Source: JAIQFL01 sp035501495 (GTDB lineage Bacteria; Acidobacteriota; Terriglobia; Bryobacterales; Bryobacteraceae). From it: a DNA stretch of 64,000 nt. The position numbers were made by a program, and so were the translations under genes. This document shows, in pieces, positions 46,480-55,905 of this stretch; position 1 is the stretch's first letter; the number at the start of each line of letters is the position of its first letter. The notes beneath the pieces were generated by a model that worked only from the letters and a program-made list of their open reading frames with translations, had not been told where the DNA came from and did not search any database. The stretch spans positions 1-64,000 of the forward strand of contig DATJWB010000045.1 of assembly GCA_035501495.1 (NCBI GenBank), given 5' to 3'.

Positions 46480-47723
46480 GGACCATGCGCGTATCGACTA
46501 GCGGCACGACCGGCAAAAAAAAGAGCGGCGGATCGAACGACATTTTTGAAAAATGCCGGAATTTCACTCGTCCGAGTGATTTGCAATCCGCCGGCCTCTA
46601 TATGTACTTCGAGGTCTTCGGCGATCGCGATGGTTGCGGACCGGGTGAGGTCCGCATGGGCAGGCGCAAGGTACTGATGTTCGGGTCGAATGATTATCTC
46701 GACCTGATCACCCATCCCAAAGTCAAGGAAGCCGCCGTGCAAGCCATCCGCAAGTACGGCAGCGGATGCAGCGGCTCCCGTCTCCTCAACGGTACTCTGG
46801 ATATCCACATTCAACTCGAAAGTGAGCTTGCAGATTTCGTACATAAGGAATCCGCAATCATTTTCGGCACTGGCTTCCAGGCGAACTATGCCACCCTCTC
46901 GGCTCTTACCGAGAAGGGCGACGTCATGATTTGCGACCACAATCTGCACGCCAGCCTGGTGGAAGGCGCGCTCCGTTCGCCCGCCCGCACCATGCGGTTC
47001 CGCCATAACGATCTCGATCATTTCGAGCGCTGCCTGGAGAACTGCCCGCCCGAAGACAAGATTCTGATCGTCTCCGAGGGTGTATTCAGCATGGAAGGCG
47101 ACATAGCCGACCTGCCCGGCATTCTGAAACTCGCCAAGCCGTACGGCGCGCGGGTCTATGTGGACGAGGCGCATGGCATTGGCGTGCTGGGGGCCACCGG
47201 AGCCGGCGCGGCCGAGCATCTCGGCGTCCTCGACGATATCGATATCGTGATGGGGACCTTCAGTAAATCGCTGGCATCCGTCGGCGGTTTCATCGCCGGC
47301 GAGCGCGCCGTGATCGATTACCTGAAGCATACTGCGCGGCCCTTTGTGTTCTCCGCCAGCCTCCCCGCCGCCTCGGTAGCAGCCGTCGCCACCGCGCTCC
47401 AAATCATGAGAAAAGAGCCCCAGCGGCGCGAACACCTCCTCCGCGTTGCCGGGTTCCTCCGGGATGAATTGCAGGTGCGCGGTTTCAACGTACTTCCCGG
47501 CGAGACGGCGATTGTTCCGGTGGTCATCCAGGAAGAGATCGATCTTTGCCGGCTCTGCAAGCGACTCCTCGAGGAGGGCATCTACATCAATCCCGTGCTG
47601 CGGCCGGCAGCCGCGCAGAATCTGCTGCGGATTTCGGTCACCGCCGCCCACACGGAGTCGCACGTGGAGCGGCTGATCGACACCCTGGAACGCGTATCGA
47701 GCGAACTCGGCATTCCCAGGTAG
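46470..47723 (+). CDS. Alpha-oxoamine synthase, serine-palmitoyltransferase-like
   Basis: A 417-residue PLP enzyme of the SPT/AONS/KBL family. VYVDEAHGIGVLGATGAG supplies D232 and H235, GTFSKSLASVGG the PLP-binding K266, and DHNLHASLVEG the ring-stacking H160. The head KKSGGSNDIFEKCRNFTRPS and GLYMYFEVFGDRDG are longer than in AONS and resemble bacterial SPTs. It would condense serine with an acyl thioester to start sphingolipid synthesis. The ATG at 46470 overlaps the acyltransferase gene by 10 bases; 46485 is an alternative. No acyl carrier protein or biotin gene lies near, which argues against a role in biotin synthesis. Confidence 0.82.
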   Translation: MELRTMRVSTSGTTGKKKSGGSNDIFEKCRNFTRPSDLQSAGLYMYFEVFGDRDGCGPGEVRMGRRKVLMFGSNDYLDLITHPKVKEAAVQAIRKYGSGCSGSRLLNGTLDIHIQLESELADFVHKESAIIFGTGFQANYATLSALTEKGDVMICDHNLHASLVEGALRSPARTMRFRHNDLDHFERCLENCPPEDKILIVSEGVFSMEGDIADLPGILKLAKPYGARVYVDEAHGIGVLGATGAGAAEHLGVLDDIDIVMGTFSKSLASVGGFIAGERAVIDYLKHTARPFVFSASLPAASVAAVATALQIMRKEPQRREHLLRVAGFLRDELQVRGFNVLPGETAIVPVVIQEEIDLCRLCKRLLEEGIYINPVLRPAAAQNLLRISVTAAHTESHVERLIDTLERVSSELGIPR

Positions 47724-47725
47724 AA

Positions 47726-47756
47726 GTGGCGCCAGGCACTCATGCCGACGCTTTTG
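47726..47756. repeat. Dispersed intergenic repeat, family B, copy 2
   Basis: GTGGCGCCAGGC-ACTCATGCCGACGCTTTTG begins three bases after the SPT-like stop. Apart from a 1-bp and a 2-bp indel it equals the element at 3599-3630. It sits between convergent genes and may form part of a terminator region. Confidence 0.6.
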
Positions 47757-47784
47757 AGCCGTCCCGATTTCCAGGAGCCGTTCC

Positions 47785-48933
47785 CTATCCTACCGGCCCC
47801 TGCGTCGCGCGTCCGACCCCCATCAGCGTGTCGTTCGGGTAGAAGTGATCCACGTTTTCAGGGGTGATCAGCAGGTGCCGTATGAAAATCGCCGGCGGTG
47901 TGGCCTTGCGCGCCAGGATATCGAGCGCCAGGCGAATTACTCCCGGGCCGTACTTCTCCGGAAAATAAGCCACCGACCCGATGAGTCGAGTGCGCGGCTC
48001 GCGCAGTTCGGCGCGGCCGTCGGGCTCGGCGTTGTGCCCCACAATCGCGCAGTCGGCGATCCGCCCGGCTTCCTGGAAGGCGCGTAAGGCGCCGAGCGCG
48101 CTCGGATCGGTGGCCGCGCCCACCAGGATCCGTCTCGCTTTCGAAGTCCTGAGGTGCTTGCGGATGCACTCCAGCGTGGTCCGGAACTGGCCGTCTCCAT
48201 CGAGGTGGAGGGTGCGCGTTTCGGTGTGGCGAAGGGTTTCGTTGATGCCCGCCAGCATCCCGCCGATCCGCTGCTGCGGCACCGAGCCCGACCGCGAGAT
48301 CTCCACCATCACGATCTCCTCGACGACTCCCTCCCAGTGTTTGTTGGCCCACCGTCCGAGGTGGCGTCCACCGATCAGCCCCGCCTCGTAGTTGTTCGCT
48401 CCAAAATAGGTCGCGCCGGGATGCGGGATGTCGATCGCAATCATGGGAATGTTGGCTTCCATGAATTTGCGGGTGATGGCTGGCGCCGCCGCGTCGTCGG
48501 CCTGAAACTCGATCACCAGGTCTACCTCTTCGCGGATCAACTGGTCGGCGTTGCGCAGAGCAGTCCGCGCGTTGTAGCGATTGTCCACCACCACCAGTTC
48601 GACATGGGCGCTTTCGGCGGCGCGCACCAGGCTGGAGGCGACCTCTCGCGGGAAAGACGAATCCTGCCCCTGGGCCGCATATCCAATCCGGTACTTGCGG
48701 CTGGTCCGGATCTCCGAAACGGTGCGGTACTGATTTTCTCCGACCTTTTCCAGGAAGCCGCATGAATGGAGCGTGTAGAGCAGGCGAAAACACATGCCCT
48801 TGTTGAATCCAGTGCGCGCCACGACGTCGCGGAGGCGAAGCACCTCGCCCTCGGAACGGAACGCGGAAAGGACTTCCGAAGCGTGCACCAGCGACTTGAT
48901 CAGGTAGCGGCTGTGGTTCGTGCGATTCGGCAT
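47785..48933 (-). CDS. Regulator fusing an IclR-type HTH to a sugar-binding-protein-like sensor
   Basis: A 382-residue probable transcription factor. The N-terminal about 75 residues are an IclR winged helix (SLVHASEVLSAFRSEGEVLR, then LRDVVARTGFNKGMCFRLLY and GFLEKVGENQYRTV). The remainder is a type I periplasmic-binding-protein fold as in LacI sensors and ribose-binding proteins (VELVVVDNRYNARTALRNAD; VDLVIEFQADDAAAP; IPMIAIDIPHPGATYFGANN; ILVGAATDPSALGALRAF). No signal peptide is present. IclR proteins normally carry a GAF-like sensor, so this pairing is unusual. It is divergent from the Oar-like receptor at 49165 and probably controls it in response to a sugar. ATG at 48933 is preferred to 48993. 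Confidence 0.82.
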   Translation of the reverse strand: MPNRTNHSRYLIKSLVHASEVLSAFRSEGEVLRLRDVVARTGFNKGMCFRLLYTLHSCGFLEKVGENQYRTVSEIRTSRKYRIGYAAQGQDSSFPREVASSLVRAAESAHVELVVVDNRYNARTALRNADQLIREEVDLVIEFQADDAAAPAITRKFMEANIPMIAIDIPHPGATYFGANNYEAGLIGGRHLGRWANKHWEGVVEEIVMVEISRSGSVPQQRIGGMLAGINETLRHTETRTLHLDGDGQFRTTLECIRKHLRTSKARRILVGAATDPSALGALRAFQEAGRIADCAIVGHNAEPDGRAELREPRTRLIGSVAYFPEKYGPGVIRLALDILARKATPPAIFIRHLLITPENVDHFYPNDTLMGVGRATQGPVG

Positions 48934-49017
48934 GAGCGGCGTGGCCGTTTTGCTATTTGTAACACAGGCTCGCTGGAAAGTCGCCCGGGGCACCGGCCGT
49001 AAACAGTTGGTGAAGCG

Positions 49018-49126
49018 GTTAAATCACTTCTGGTAAATGGATTCGGGGCCATTGGACACTGCCTGTTTACTTGACAAGCGGTTGCCATCGGGCATATACT
49101 CCCTCCTAAAATTCAAATCACGATTT
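49018..49126 (+). promoter_or_regulatory. Promoter and operator candidates of the Oar-like receptor gene
   Basis: TTGACA (49071-49076), an 18-bp spacer and TATACT (49095-49100) form the best promoter in the window. AAATC-AC-GATTT (49115-49126) is palindromic and would cover about +8 to +19. The half-site TTAAATCAC (49019-49027) repeats it in inverted sense upstream of -35. These fit binding sites for the divergent regulator, with a loop across the promoter. Confidence 0.55.
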
Positions 49127-49164
49127 AACGCTGAGCGAATCGGCTTAAATCGAGGGGGTATCTT

Positions 49165-52100
49165 ATGCTTGGGGTTACTCTGCTCAGCAGAAAACGTCTC
49201 TCTGTCCTCGTTCTACTCTTGACCGCGGGTGCACTGCTCGTCTGCGCCCAAACCACACAAACCGGGATCCACGGAACCATCACCGACCCCTCGGGCGCGG
49301 TGGTTCCCAATGCGACGGTGAAACTCACCGACACGGGCACCGGCATCGAGAAGACCACAACCGCCGCCTCGGATGGAGGTTTCGTCTTCCCCGACCTGCA
49401 GGCCGCCACGTACAAGGTCACGGTCACGGCCACAGGCTTTCAGACGGCGGTCATCGCCTCGGTGGTGGTCGATAGCGGGCGTGTCACGGACGTTCCGGTG
49501 AGACTGGCCGTTGGAAGCGCCACGGAGACCGTGGAGGTCAACTCCACTGCGCCGCTGCTGGAGACGTCTTCCAACGAAGTAGGGACTACCATCAACAACG
49601 CGGCGATTCAAAACCTGCCCTACAGCAGCCGCGACGTCTTGATGTTTTCACTGCTGATGGCCGGGAACACGACAGCCAATGACGCGACCGGCCGCAACAG
49701 CACCTTTAATGGGCTTCCCAACGCCTCGCTGAACATTTCGATCGACGGCATGAACAACAACTCGCAGCGCTTCAAGAGCGGCGGCACCAGCATGTATGCC
49801 TTCGCTCCGGAGCGGATCGACGCCATCGAGGAGGTGACGGTGTCCACCACGGGCTTGGGTGCGGACGCGGGAGCCGGCGGCGCCATGAATATCCGCTTCA
49901 CCACCAAGCGCGGCACCGACACCTATCACTTCTCGGTCGGCGAACAATTCGCCAACGAAGATTTGAATGCCAATACCTTCTTTGGGAACCTGCACGGGCA
50001 GCCCATCTCCAGGTCGCGTCAGAACAATCCGTATGGGAGTTTCAGCGGACCGCTTCTGCCGTTCATTCCGAGCATGAAGCACAAGCTGTTTTTCTTCGCC
50101 TATGTGGAAGCACAACCCCAGCCTACCTCCACCACCAACACGATCACGGTGCTCAACCCTGATACGCAGGCAGGCAACTTCACCTACATCGGAACCGATG
50201 GCGCCACGCGCACGGTTAACCTCCTGCAGGTCGCCGGAGCGGCCGGATACACCAGCACCATCGACCCGACCATTTCCGGAATTCTCAGCACCATCAATGG
50301 CTCTCAGTCGAAGGCCAGCGGGTACCTGAACATCAGCGGCCAGCCCTACTGGCGCACCATGGAGTGGACGCAGCAGCAGAATACGCAGTACATTTTTCCC
50401 TCGGCGCGAGTCGATTACCAGATCACGCCCAAGATCAACTGGCACGGCACCTGGAACCTGCGCCACGAGACGATTGACGGCGGGCCGAATTATCCCGGAC
50501 TGGCCGGACAAAGCTACGGCGGCGGGTACAAGATCACGACCTATATTGCCACCAGCGCCGTAGACTGGCAGATCACTCCCACCATGCTCAACAACACCAC
50601 GTTCGGCGTGCAGAGCAACGGGGAGTATTTCTACCAGGGAAGCAGCCCTCAACAGTGGGGCGTCTACGGGAACCGCAATATCGTGTTCCCCGGTTTTACG
50701 GTAAACGCTCCGAACCAGACGGTCTGCAACGCCAGCGCCACCGCTACCATCAGCCCCGTGATCTGCAACCAGACCCCGTTCATCCGCAACAACCCGGTGT
50801 ACCAGGTGCGCGACGACTTGAACTGGGTCAAAGGCAAGCACACCATTCTGATCGGCGGAGCGATCCTGCACACCAGCTTCTATGAAACGTCCTACGGCAG
50901 CGCCGGCGTTCCGAGCTTCAACCTCGGCATCGCTTCGGGCGATCCCGTGGTGACGACTCTCACCTCCGCCCTGCCGGCCATCAATACCGGCAACGGCGAT
51001 CTGAACAACGCCGAGGCGATCTACGCGTTTCTCACCGGGCGCCTGAGCAGCATCACCGGGTCGGTCAACGTAAACGAGGTCACTCATCAATACAATCAGT
51101 TCGCTCCGGTCACGCAGCGGTATGCCTTCACCACGGGTGGATTGTATGTGCAGGACAGCTTCCGCGTCACCCCGCACTTCACGCTGAATTACGGCTTCCG
51201 TTGGCAATTCGATGGACCGATCAAGAACACCAACGGGATCGACGCCGAGCCGGTTAACGGAAGCTTTTTTGGCCCCTCCACCGGGCTGTTCGCCCCGGGG
51301 TCGCTGAACGGCGTCCAGAATCCGCAGTTAGCGCTGGTCGGGGCGCCCTACAAATCCGATCTCGTGAACCCCGCTCCGAACGTCGGGTTTGCCTGGACTC
51401 CGACCGGCGGCGGCGGGATCCTCGGCAAATTCCTGGGCAACGGCAAGACGGTGATTCGCGGCGGCGCTTCCGTCACCTACTACAACGAGGGCATGAACGC
51501 CATATCCAACGTGCTCTCCAGCAACCAGGGCACTGTGCAATCGGAGTCCGCACAATCTGGAACTCCAGGGTTCCCCCTCGGCGGCGTAAATCTGAGTTCG
51601 CCGGCGCCTCCTCTTACGGTGGCACCGGCATCCTTTGGATATCCCATCAATCTCTCTGCCTATGCCTTTACCGGCAGCCAGAGCCTGTACCTCGTCAACC
51701 CGAACCTGGTGACTCCGTACACCACCAACTGGAACATCGGCATCCAGCGCGAACTGCCCAGCAAAGCGGTTCTGGAAGTGCGCTACATCGGCAACAAGTC
51801 CACCCACATGTGGCATTACCAGAACCTCGACGAGGTGAACATTTTCGAGAACGGCTTCCTGCCGCAGTTCGTCCAGGCGCAGCAGAACCTCACCATCAAC
51901 CAGGCCAACGGCAAAGGCAATACCTTCATCAACAATGGACTGCCCGGCCAGGCAGCTTTACCGATCTTCGAAACGGCCTTCGGCGCGAACGGCTCCAATG
52001 CCGCGCTCGCGGCCAGTTCGGGTTTCTCCAACACCACCTTCATTACCGACCTGCAACAGGGTCTGGCCGGCACTCTGGCCGGATCTCTGGCGAGTGTGAC

Positions 52101-53037
52101 TACCCCGACTTACTATTGCCGCCTGGTGGGAGGCAACTTCGCGCCGTGCGCGAACCTCGGGTACACCGCCAAGACTCAATACCCCATCAATTTCTTCGTG
52201 CCCAATCCGTATGGCAGCAGCCTGCGCTTCCAGAGCGACGACGGCAACGTAAACTACAACGGCCTCCAGGTGGAGGTGCGCAAGGCGTTCAGCCACGGCC
52301 TCACCATCACCGCAAATCTCGTCTGGAGCCACGGCCTCGGCGACCTGCTGAACGCCAGCGATCAGACCGCTACGTACCAGTGGTTCACGCAGCGAAACGC
52401 GCGTCTCAGCTACGGGCCCACACCCTTCGACCGGCGGATCGCATACAACTCGTGGTGGACGTACGACCTCCCCATCGGCAAGGGCCGGGAAATCAACATC
52501 AACAACCCGATTCTCGACCGCATCGTCGGCGGGTGGACGTTAGGCGGTGTGGAGCAGATTGCCACCGGGTCTCCCAGCATCCTGAACAGCACGCGCGACA
52601 CCTTCAACAACCTGGTGCAGAGCGGCGTGTTCATCGGCAACGGCCTCACGCTCTCGCAACTGCAGCACGACCTCTCCACGATCCCGAACATGAACCAGGT
52701 GACCAGCAGCGGCAACCTGCTTTCGAACGTGTCCACAATCGCGCAGTCCAACGGCATCTCCAACCCGGCGTACTACGGCCCGGCCGCCACTCCCGGCGCC
52801 TTCAGCCAACTCGCCTACATTTACGGCACCACCAGCTTCATCCTGAACATGAGCCTGAATAAATCGGTTCGCATTCACGAGCGGCTGAACATCGGGTTCC
52901 GCCTGGAGGCCTTGAATTTCCTGAACCACCCGTTCTTCGCACTAGGCGGCACCTCGGTCACGGCGAACACCTTCGGCCAGGTAAGTTCGGCCAGCGGCAA
53001 CCGCACCGTGCTGCTGCGCGCCTTCCTTAGCTGGTAG
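49165..53037 (+). CDS. Oar-like TonB-dependent outer-membrane receptor
   Basis: A 1290-residue outer-membrane protein. The signal peptide (SVLVLLLTAGALLVCAQ) leads into a carboxypeptidase-regulatory-like domain (about 30-115; GIHGTITDPSGAVVPNATVK). The plug follows (about 125-250; INNAAIQNLPYSSRDVLMFS, FNGLPNASLNISIDGMNNNS) and then a long beta barrel ending RTVLLRAFLSW, with a C-terminal aromatic residue. This family is greatly expanded in Solibacter-like acidobacteria and is thought to take up polymers or siderophore-sized ligands with TonB. GGGGGT before ATG is a strong ribosome-binding site. Its divergent regulator has a sugar-binding fold, so a carbohydrate ligand is likely. No SusD-type lipoprotein is adjacent. 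Confidence 0.9.
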   Translation: MLGVTLLSRKRLSVLVLLLTAGALLVCAQTTQTGIHGTITDPSGAVVPNATVKLTDTGTGIEKTTTAASDGGFVFPDLQAATYKVTVTATGFQTAVIASVVVDSGRVTDVPVRLAVGSATETVEVNSTAPLLETSSNEVGTTINNAAIQNLPYSSRDVLMFSLLMAGNTTANDATGRNSTFNGLPNASLNISIDGMNNNSQRFKSGGTSMYAFAPERIDAIEEVTVSTTGLGADAGAGGAMNIRFTTKRGTDTYHFSVGEQFANEDLNANTFFGNLHGQPISRSRQNNPYGSFSGPLLPFIPSMKHKLFFFAYVEAQPQPTSTTNTITVLNPDTQAGNFTYIGTDGATRTVNLLQVAGAAGYTSTIDPTISGILSTINGSQSKASGYLNISGQPYWRTMEWTQQQNTQYIFPSARVDYQITPKINWHGTWNLRHETIDGGPNYPGLAGQSYGGGYKITTYIATSAVDWQITPTMLNNTTFGVQSNGEYFYQGSSPQQWGVYGNRNIVFPGFTVNAPNQTVCNASATATISPVICNQTPFIRNNPVYQVRDDLNWVKGKHTILIGGAILHTSFYETSYGSAGVPSFNLGIASGDPVVTTLTSALPAINTGNGDLNNAEAIYAFLTGRLSSITGSVNVNEVTHQYNQFAPVTQRYAFTTGGLYVQDSFRVTPHFTLNYGFRWQFDGPIKNTNGIDAEPVNGSFFGPSTGLFAPGSLNGVQNPQLALVGAPYKSDLVNPAPNVGFAWTPTGGGGILGKFLGNGKTVIRGGASVTYYNEGMNAISNVLSSNQGTVQSESAQSGTPGFPLGGVNLSSPAPPLTVAPASFGYPINLSAYAFTGSQSLYLVNPNLVTPYTTNWNIGIQRELPSKAVLEVRYIGNKSTHMWHYQNLDEVNIFENGFLPQFVQAQQNLTINQANGKGNTFINNGLPGQAALPIFETAFGANGSNAALAASSGFSNTTFITDLQQGLAGTLAGSLASVTTPTYYCRLVGGNFAPCANLGYTAKTQYPINFFVPNPYGSSLRFQSDDGNVNYNGLQVEVRKAFSHGLTITANLVWSHGLGDLLNASDQTATYQWFTQRNARLSYGPTPFDRRIAYNSWWTYDLPIGKGREININNPILDRIVGGWTLGGVEQIATGSPSILNSTRDTFNNLVQSGVFIGNGLTLSQLQHDLSTIPNMNQVTSSGNLLSNVSTIAQSNGISNPAYYGPAATPGAFSQLAYIYGTTSFILNMSLNKSVRIHERLNIGFRLEALNFLNHPFFALGGTSVTANTFGQVSSASGNRTVLLRAFLSW

Positions 53038-53168
53038 GTTGGCGCGTTCAGGTTAGCGTTCCTGGTCGTGTCGTGGGTGGTTACCGGCGACCGGCGTCAA
53101 ATCCGCGTGGGCGCAGTTCGCGATCTGGCGCCGGAGCATGGTTCCATGCCGGGTGCTAGATTGGTTCC

Positions 53169-54902
53169 ATGCCGGACATGCCTTCATCTGGCGCGGTCCG
53201 CGAACACCTCGGCCGCGTTCTGGCCAGCGCCGCCTTCCGCAATTCGGACTCGCTGCGGCGTCTCCTCCGGTATACAGTGGAAGCCACACTCGCCGGGAAT
53301 GGCGAGGCACTGAAGGAATATACCATCGCCGTGGAAGCCCTGGGCCGCCCTGCGAACTTCGACCCGCGGCAGGACAACATTGTTCGAGTACAAGCGCGCA
53401 AACTCCGGCAGCGTCTGACAGATTACTACAACCGCGAAGGAAGTAACGAGATCTGCCGAATCCAGTATTCTCCGGGGAGTTACCGCCCTCTGTTCGGTTC
53501 GAGCCGGGGACCGGCCGCTACGCCGAAGACGATGGCGGTGTTGCCATTCATGAACCTGACCGCCGATGGAGGCGCCGGATATTTCTGCGATGGTCTGGCT
53601 GAAGAATTGATCGACCTGCTGAGCCGCAGCAAGGGATTGAGGATTGTGGCCCGAACCTCCAGCTTTCAGTTCAAAGGCGTGCAGATGGACATACGCGACA
53701 TCGGCCGGCGGCTCGGTGCCGATCTGTTGATCGAGGGCGCCGTTCGCAACGCTGGAGACCGGTATCGCATTACCGTGCGGCTTCTTTCGGCGAAAGACGG
53801 TTGTGAGCTGTGGTCGGAACGATATGATCGGACCGTGACCGACGTGCTGGAACTGGAAACGCAAATCGCCGCGAGCGTCGCGTCGGCGGTCAGTTCGGGT
53901 ATGCCACTGCCCGGGTCGCCATCCGAAGCCGATGGGATTACCCTTTACCTGAAGGCCCGCTACGCATGGAACCAGCGGACGGAGACAGGTTTCCGCAAGG
54001 CGCTGGATTTATATTCCGAGGCCACCCGCAAGGATCCGCACGCGAGCAAGGCATGGACCGGAATCGCCGAGTGTCACGTACTCATGAACATGCACGGACT
54101 TGCCAGGCCCCATGTCTGCATGCCCAAAGCGCGCGAGGCGGCGCGCACGGCGCTCGGGATCGACGAAGCACTGGTCCCGGCGCGTTCGGCGCTGGCGGCC
54201 GTTACGGCTCTGTACGACTGGAATTACGGCGCCGCGGGCGAACAGTGGCGACAAGTACTCGAAACCGATCCGGCATACGCGACAGCTCACCATTGGTACG
54301 CAATGTTCGGTCTGGCGCCCGCAGAAAAGCTGGACGAAGCGCTGGAGGAACTTCGGGAGGCCGAACGGCTGGACCCACTCTCCGCTCCGATCGCCAACGA
54401 CGTCGGATTCGCCCTCTACTGGCTGCGTCGGTTCGCGGAGGCTGAGGAGCAGTGCCGGAAGGCGCTGGCGTTGCATCCGGGATTCTACCGCGCGCACGTC
54501 CTCCTCGGCCGCGTAATGGTCGCCCAAGGCAGGCACGCGGAAGCCGTGGAGGCGTGCCGGCGGGCCGAGGAGCGGTCGGACGGCGCTTCGTTCCGGCCTT
54601 ACCTGCTCGGGACTGCCGGGTTTGCCCATGCCGCGATGGGCCATATCGCCGCGGCCCGGGATGCGCAGGAAGAGCTGCGGGAAATAGAGCAGAGGTACGC
54701 CGTTACCGGTCACGAGCGTGCCCTGATCGCAACCGCCCTGGGCGAGTGGGATCAGGCAACGGCCGACCTTGCGGAAGCATTTCAATCCCGAACCGGCTGG
54801 GCGGTTTGGGTTCCGCTCGAACCACTGTTCGACCCCTTGCGCCGGCGAGGGCTTCTGACGGGGAAGCCGTTCACGGAAGCGTTTACCCCCCGTTCACGGT
54901 AG
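53169..54902 (+). CDS. TolB/FlgO-like and TPR protein with N-terminal helical module
   Basis: A 577-residue protein. The N-terminal about 100 residues (REHLGRVLASAAFRNSDSLR, RLLRYTVEATLAG, NIVRVQARKLRQRLTDYY) are a conserved module of acidobacterial regulators that may bind DNA or RNA. Then comes the domain shared by adenylate-cyclase-associated and CadC-type proteins (TMAVLPFMNLTADGGAGYFC, GLAEELIDLLSRSKGLRIVA, GADLLIEGAVRNAGDRYRI). From about residue 240 there are TPR repeats (ALDLYSEATRKDPHASKAWT; AEEQCRKALALHPGFYRAHV). No transmembrane helix is clear. The likely role is signal-dependent regulation or assembly of a complex; target unknown. Confidence 0.75.
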   Translation: MPDMPSSGAVREHLGRVLASAAFRNSDSLRRLLRYTVEATLAGNGEALKEYTIAVEALGRPANFDPRQDNIVRVQARKLRQRLTDYYNREGSNEICRIQYSPGSYRPLFGSSRGPAATPKTMAVLPFMNLTADGGAGYFCDGLAEELIDLLSRSKGLRIVARTSSFQFKGVQMDIRDIGRRLGADLLIEGAVRNAGDRYRITVRLLSAKDGCELWSERYDRTVTDVLELETQIAASVASAVSSGMPLPGSPSEADGITLYLKARYAWNQRTETGFRKALDLYSEATRKDPHASKAWTGIAECHVLMNMHGLARPHVCMPKAREAARTALGIDEALVPARSALAAVTALYDWNYGAAGEQWRQVLETDPAYATAHHWYAMFGLAPAEKLDEALEELREAERLDPLSAPIANDVGFALYWLRRFAEAEEQCRKALALHPGFYRAHVLLGRVMVAQGRHAEAVEACRRAEERSDGASFRPYLLGTAGFAHAAMGHIAAARDAQEELREIEQRYAVTGHERALIATALGEWDQATADLAEAFQSRTGWAVWVPLEPLFDPLRRRGLLTGKPFTEAFTPRSR

Positions 54903-55023
54903 AGCACTTTCGCGAGGCTGAGCTTCCGCGCGATCCTTTTACTGGACGGGCTGACACGCGTCAAAGCGGCGGCCGGGCGGAGGTGCCGGGCCGCTGGTTC
55001 AGTCCCCGTCAGAGGAGGCGACG

Positions 55024-55905
55024 ATGATTCTGGTGGTCGGGGCGACGGGACTTCTGGGCAGCGAAATCTGTATGCGACTCCGGCAGTCCGGCCGCCCGGT
55101 TCGGGCGCTCACGCGTCCAAGCTCGAATCCCGAACGGGTACAGGCTCTCCAATCTGCCGGAGCGGAGAGCTTTATCGCGGACCTGAAGGACCCCGGCTCG
55201 CTGAAGGCGGCGTGCCGGGGCGTTTCGGCGGTGATTACGACGGCGTCCTCGACGTTTTCGCAACAGGCCGGAGACTCGATAGAAACCGTCGATTACGCCG
55301 GCCATCTGAATTTGATCGAGGCCGCCAAGGAAGTGGGTCTCCGCCGGTTTGTCTATACGTCGGTTCCGTCCTGCTTCCGTTACGAGTGCCCGCTCACAAC
55401 GGCGAAACGGGAGATCGAGGCGGCATTGGCCACAAGCGGCGTTCCGTTCACGGTCCTGCAGGCCAACTACTTCATGGAGGTGTGGCTCGCCCCGGAGTTG
55501 GGCTTCGACTACCCGAACGACCGAGTCACGATCTATGGCCGCGGAGAGCAGGCTCTTGCCTGGGTGTCTTACCGCGACGTCGCGGCACTCGCCGTCGCAG
55601 CCCTGGATCACGAAGCGGCCCGAAACAGGGCTCTGGCGGTGGACGGGCCCGAGAACCTCAGCCCCCACGAGGTGGTCGGCATCTTCGAAGAGGTTCGCGG
55701 GCGCAAGCTGACCGTGACGTCGGTCGCGGAAGAGGAACTGCGGCGGAACTACTGCGGCGCGGCTGCCCCGCTGCAAAAGAGCTTCGCGGCGTTGATGCTC
55801 GAGTACGCCGCTGGATGCCCCATGGACCGGAACGAGACGCTCCACGGGTTGGCGCACCCCTCGACCTCCGTTCGCGAATACGCATCGAGGAGTACCGCAT
55901 CATGA
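55024..55905 (+). CDS. NmrA-like atypical SDR
   Basis: A 293-residue NAD(P)-binding protein. MILVVGATGLLGSEI is the GxxGxxG motif, RALTRPSSNPERV the likely NADP phosphate site, and FVYTSVPSCF, TTAKREIEAALATSG and ILQANYFMEV-type text (FTVLQANYFMEVW) match the NmrA/isoflavone-reductase-like group, which often lacks the catalytic Tyr. AGAGGAGG is a strong ribosome-binding site. It overlaps the metallo-beta-lactamase gene as ATGA, so the two are a unit. It may be a redox sensor or quinone reductase. Confidence 0.85.
   Translation: MILVVGATGLLGSEICMRLRQSGRPVRALTRPSSNPERVQALQSAGAESFIADLKDPGSLKAACRGVSAVITTASSTFSQQAGDSIETVDYAGHLNLIEAAKEVGLRRFVYTSVPSCFRYECPLTTAKREIEAALATSGVPFTVLQANYFMEVWLAPELGFDYPNDRVTIYGRGEQALAWVSYRDVAALAVAALDHEAARNRALAVDGPENLSPHEVVGIFEEVRGRKLTVTSVAEEELRRNYCGAAAPLQKSFAALMLEYAAGCPMDRNETLHGLAHPSTSVREYASRSTAS

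Noticed and set aside
46470..47723. Biotin-synthesis enzyme (BioF) reading of the SPT-like gene
   Set aside because: The N-terminal extension is SPT-like, and the neighbours are an acyltransferase, PAP2 and an epimerase-type SDR rather than bio genes.
49648..51207. Open frame of 519 codons opposite the Oar-like receptor
   Set aside because: The receptor reading is continuous and well supported; the antisense product has no fold pattern or start signal.
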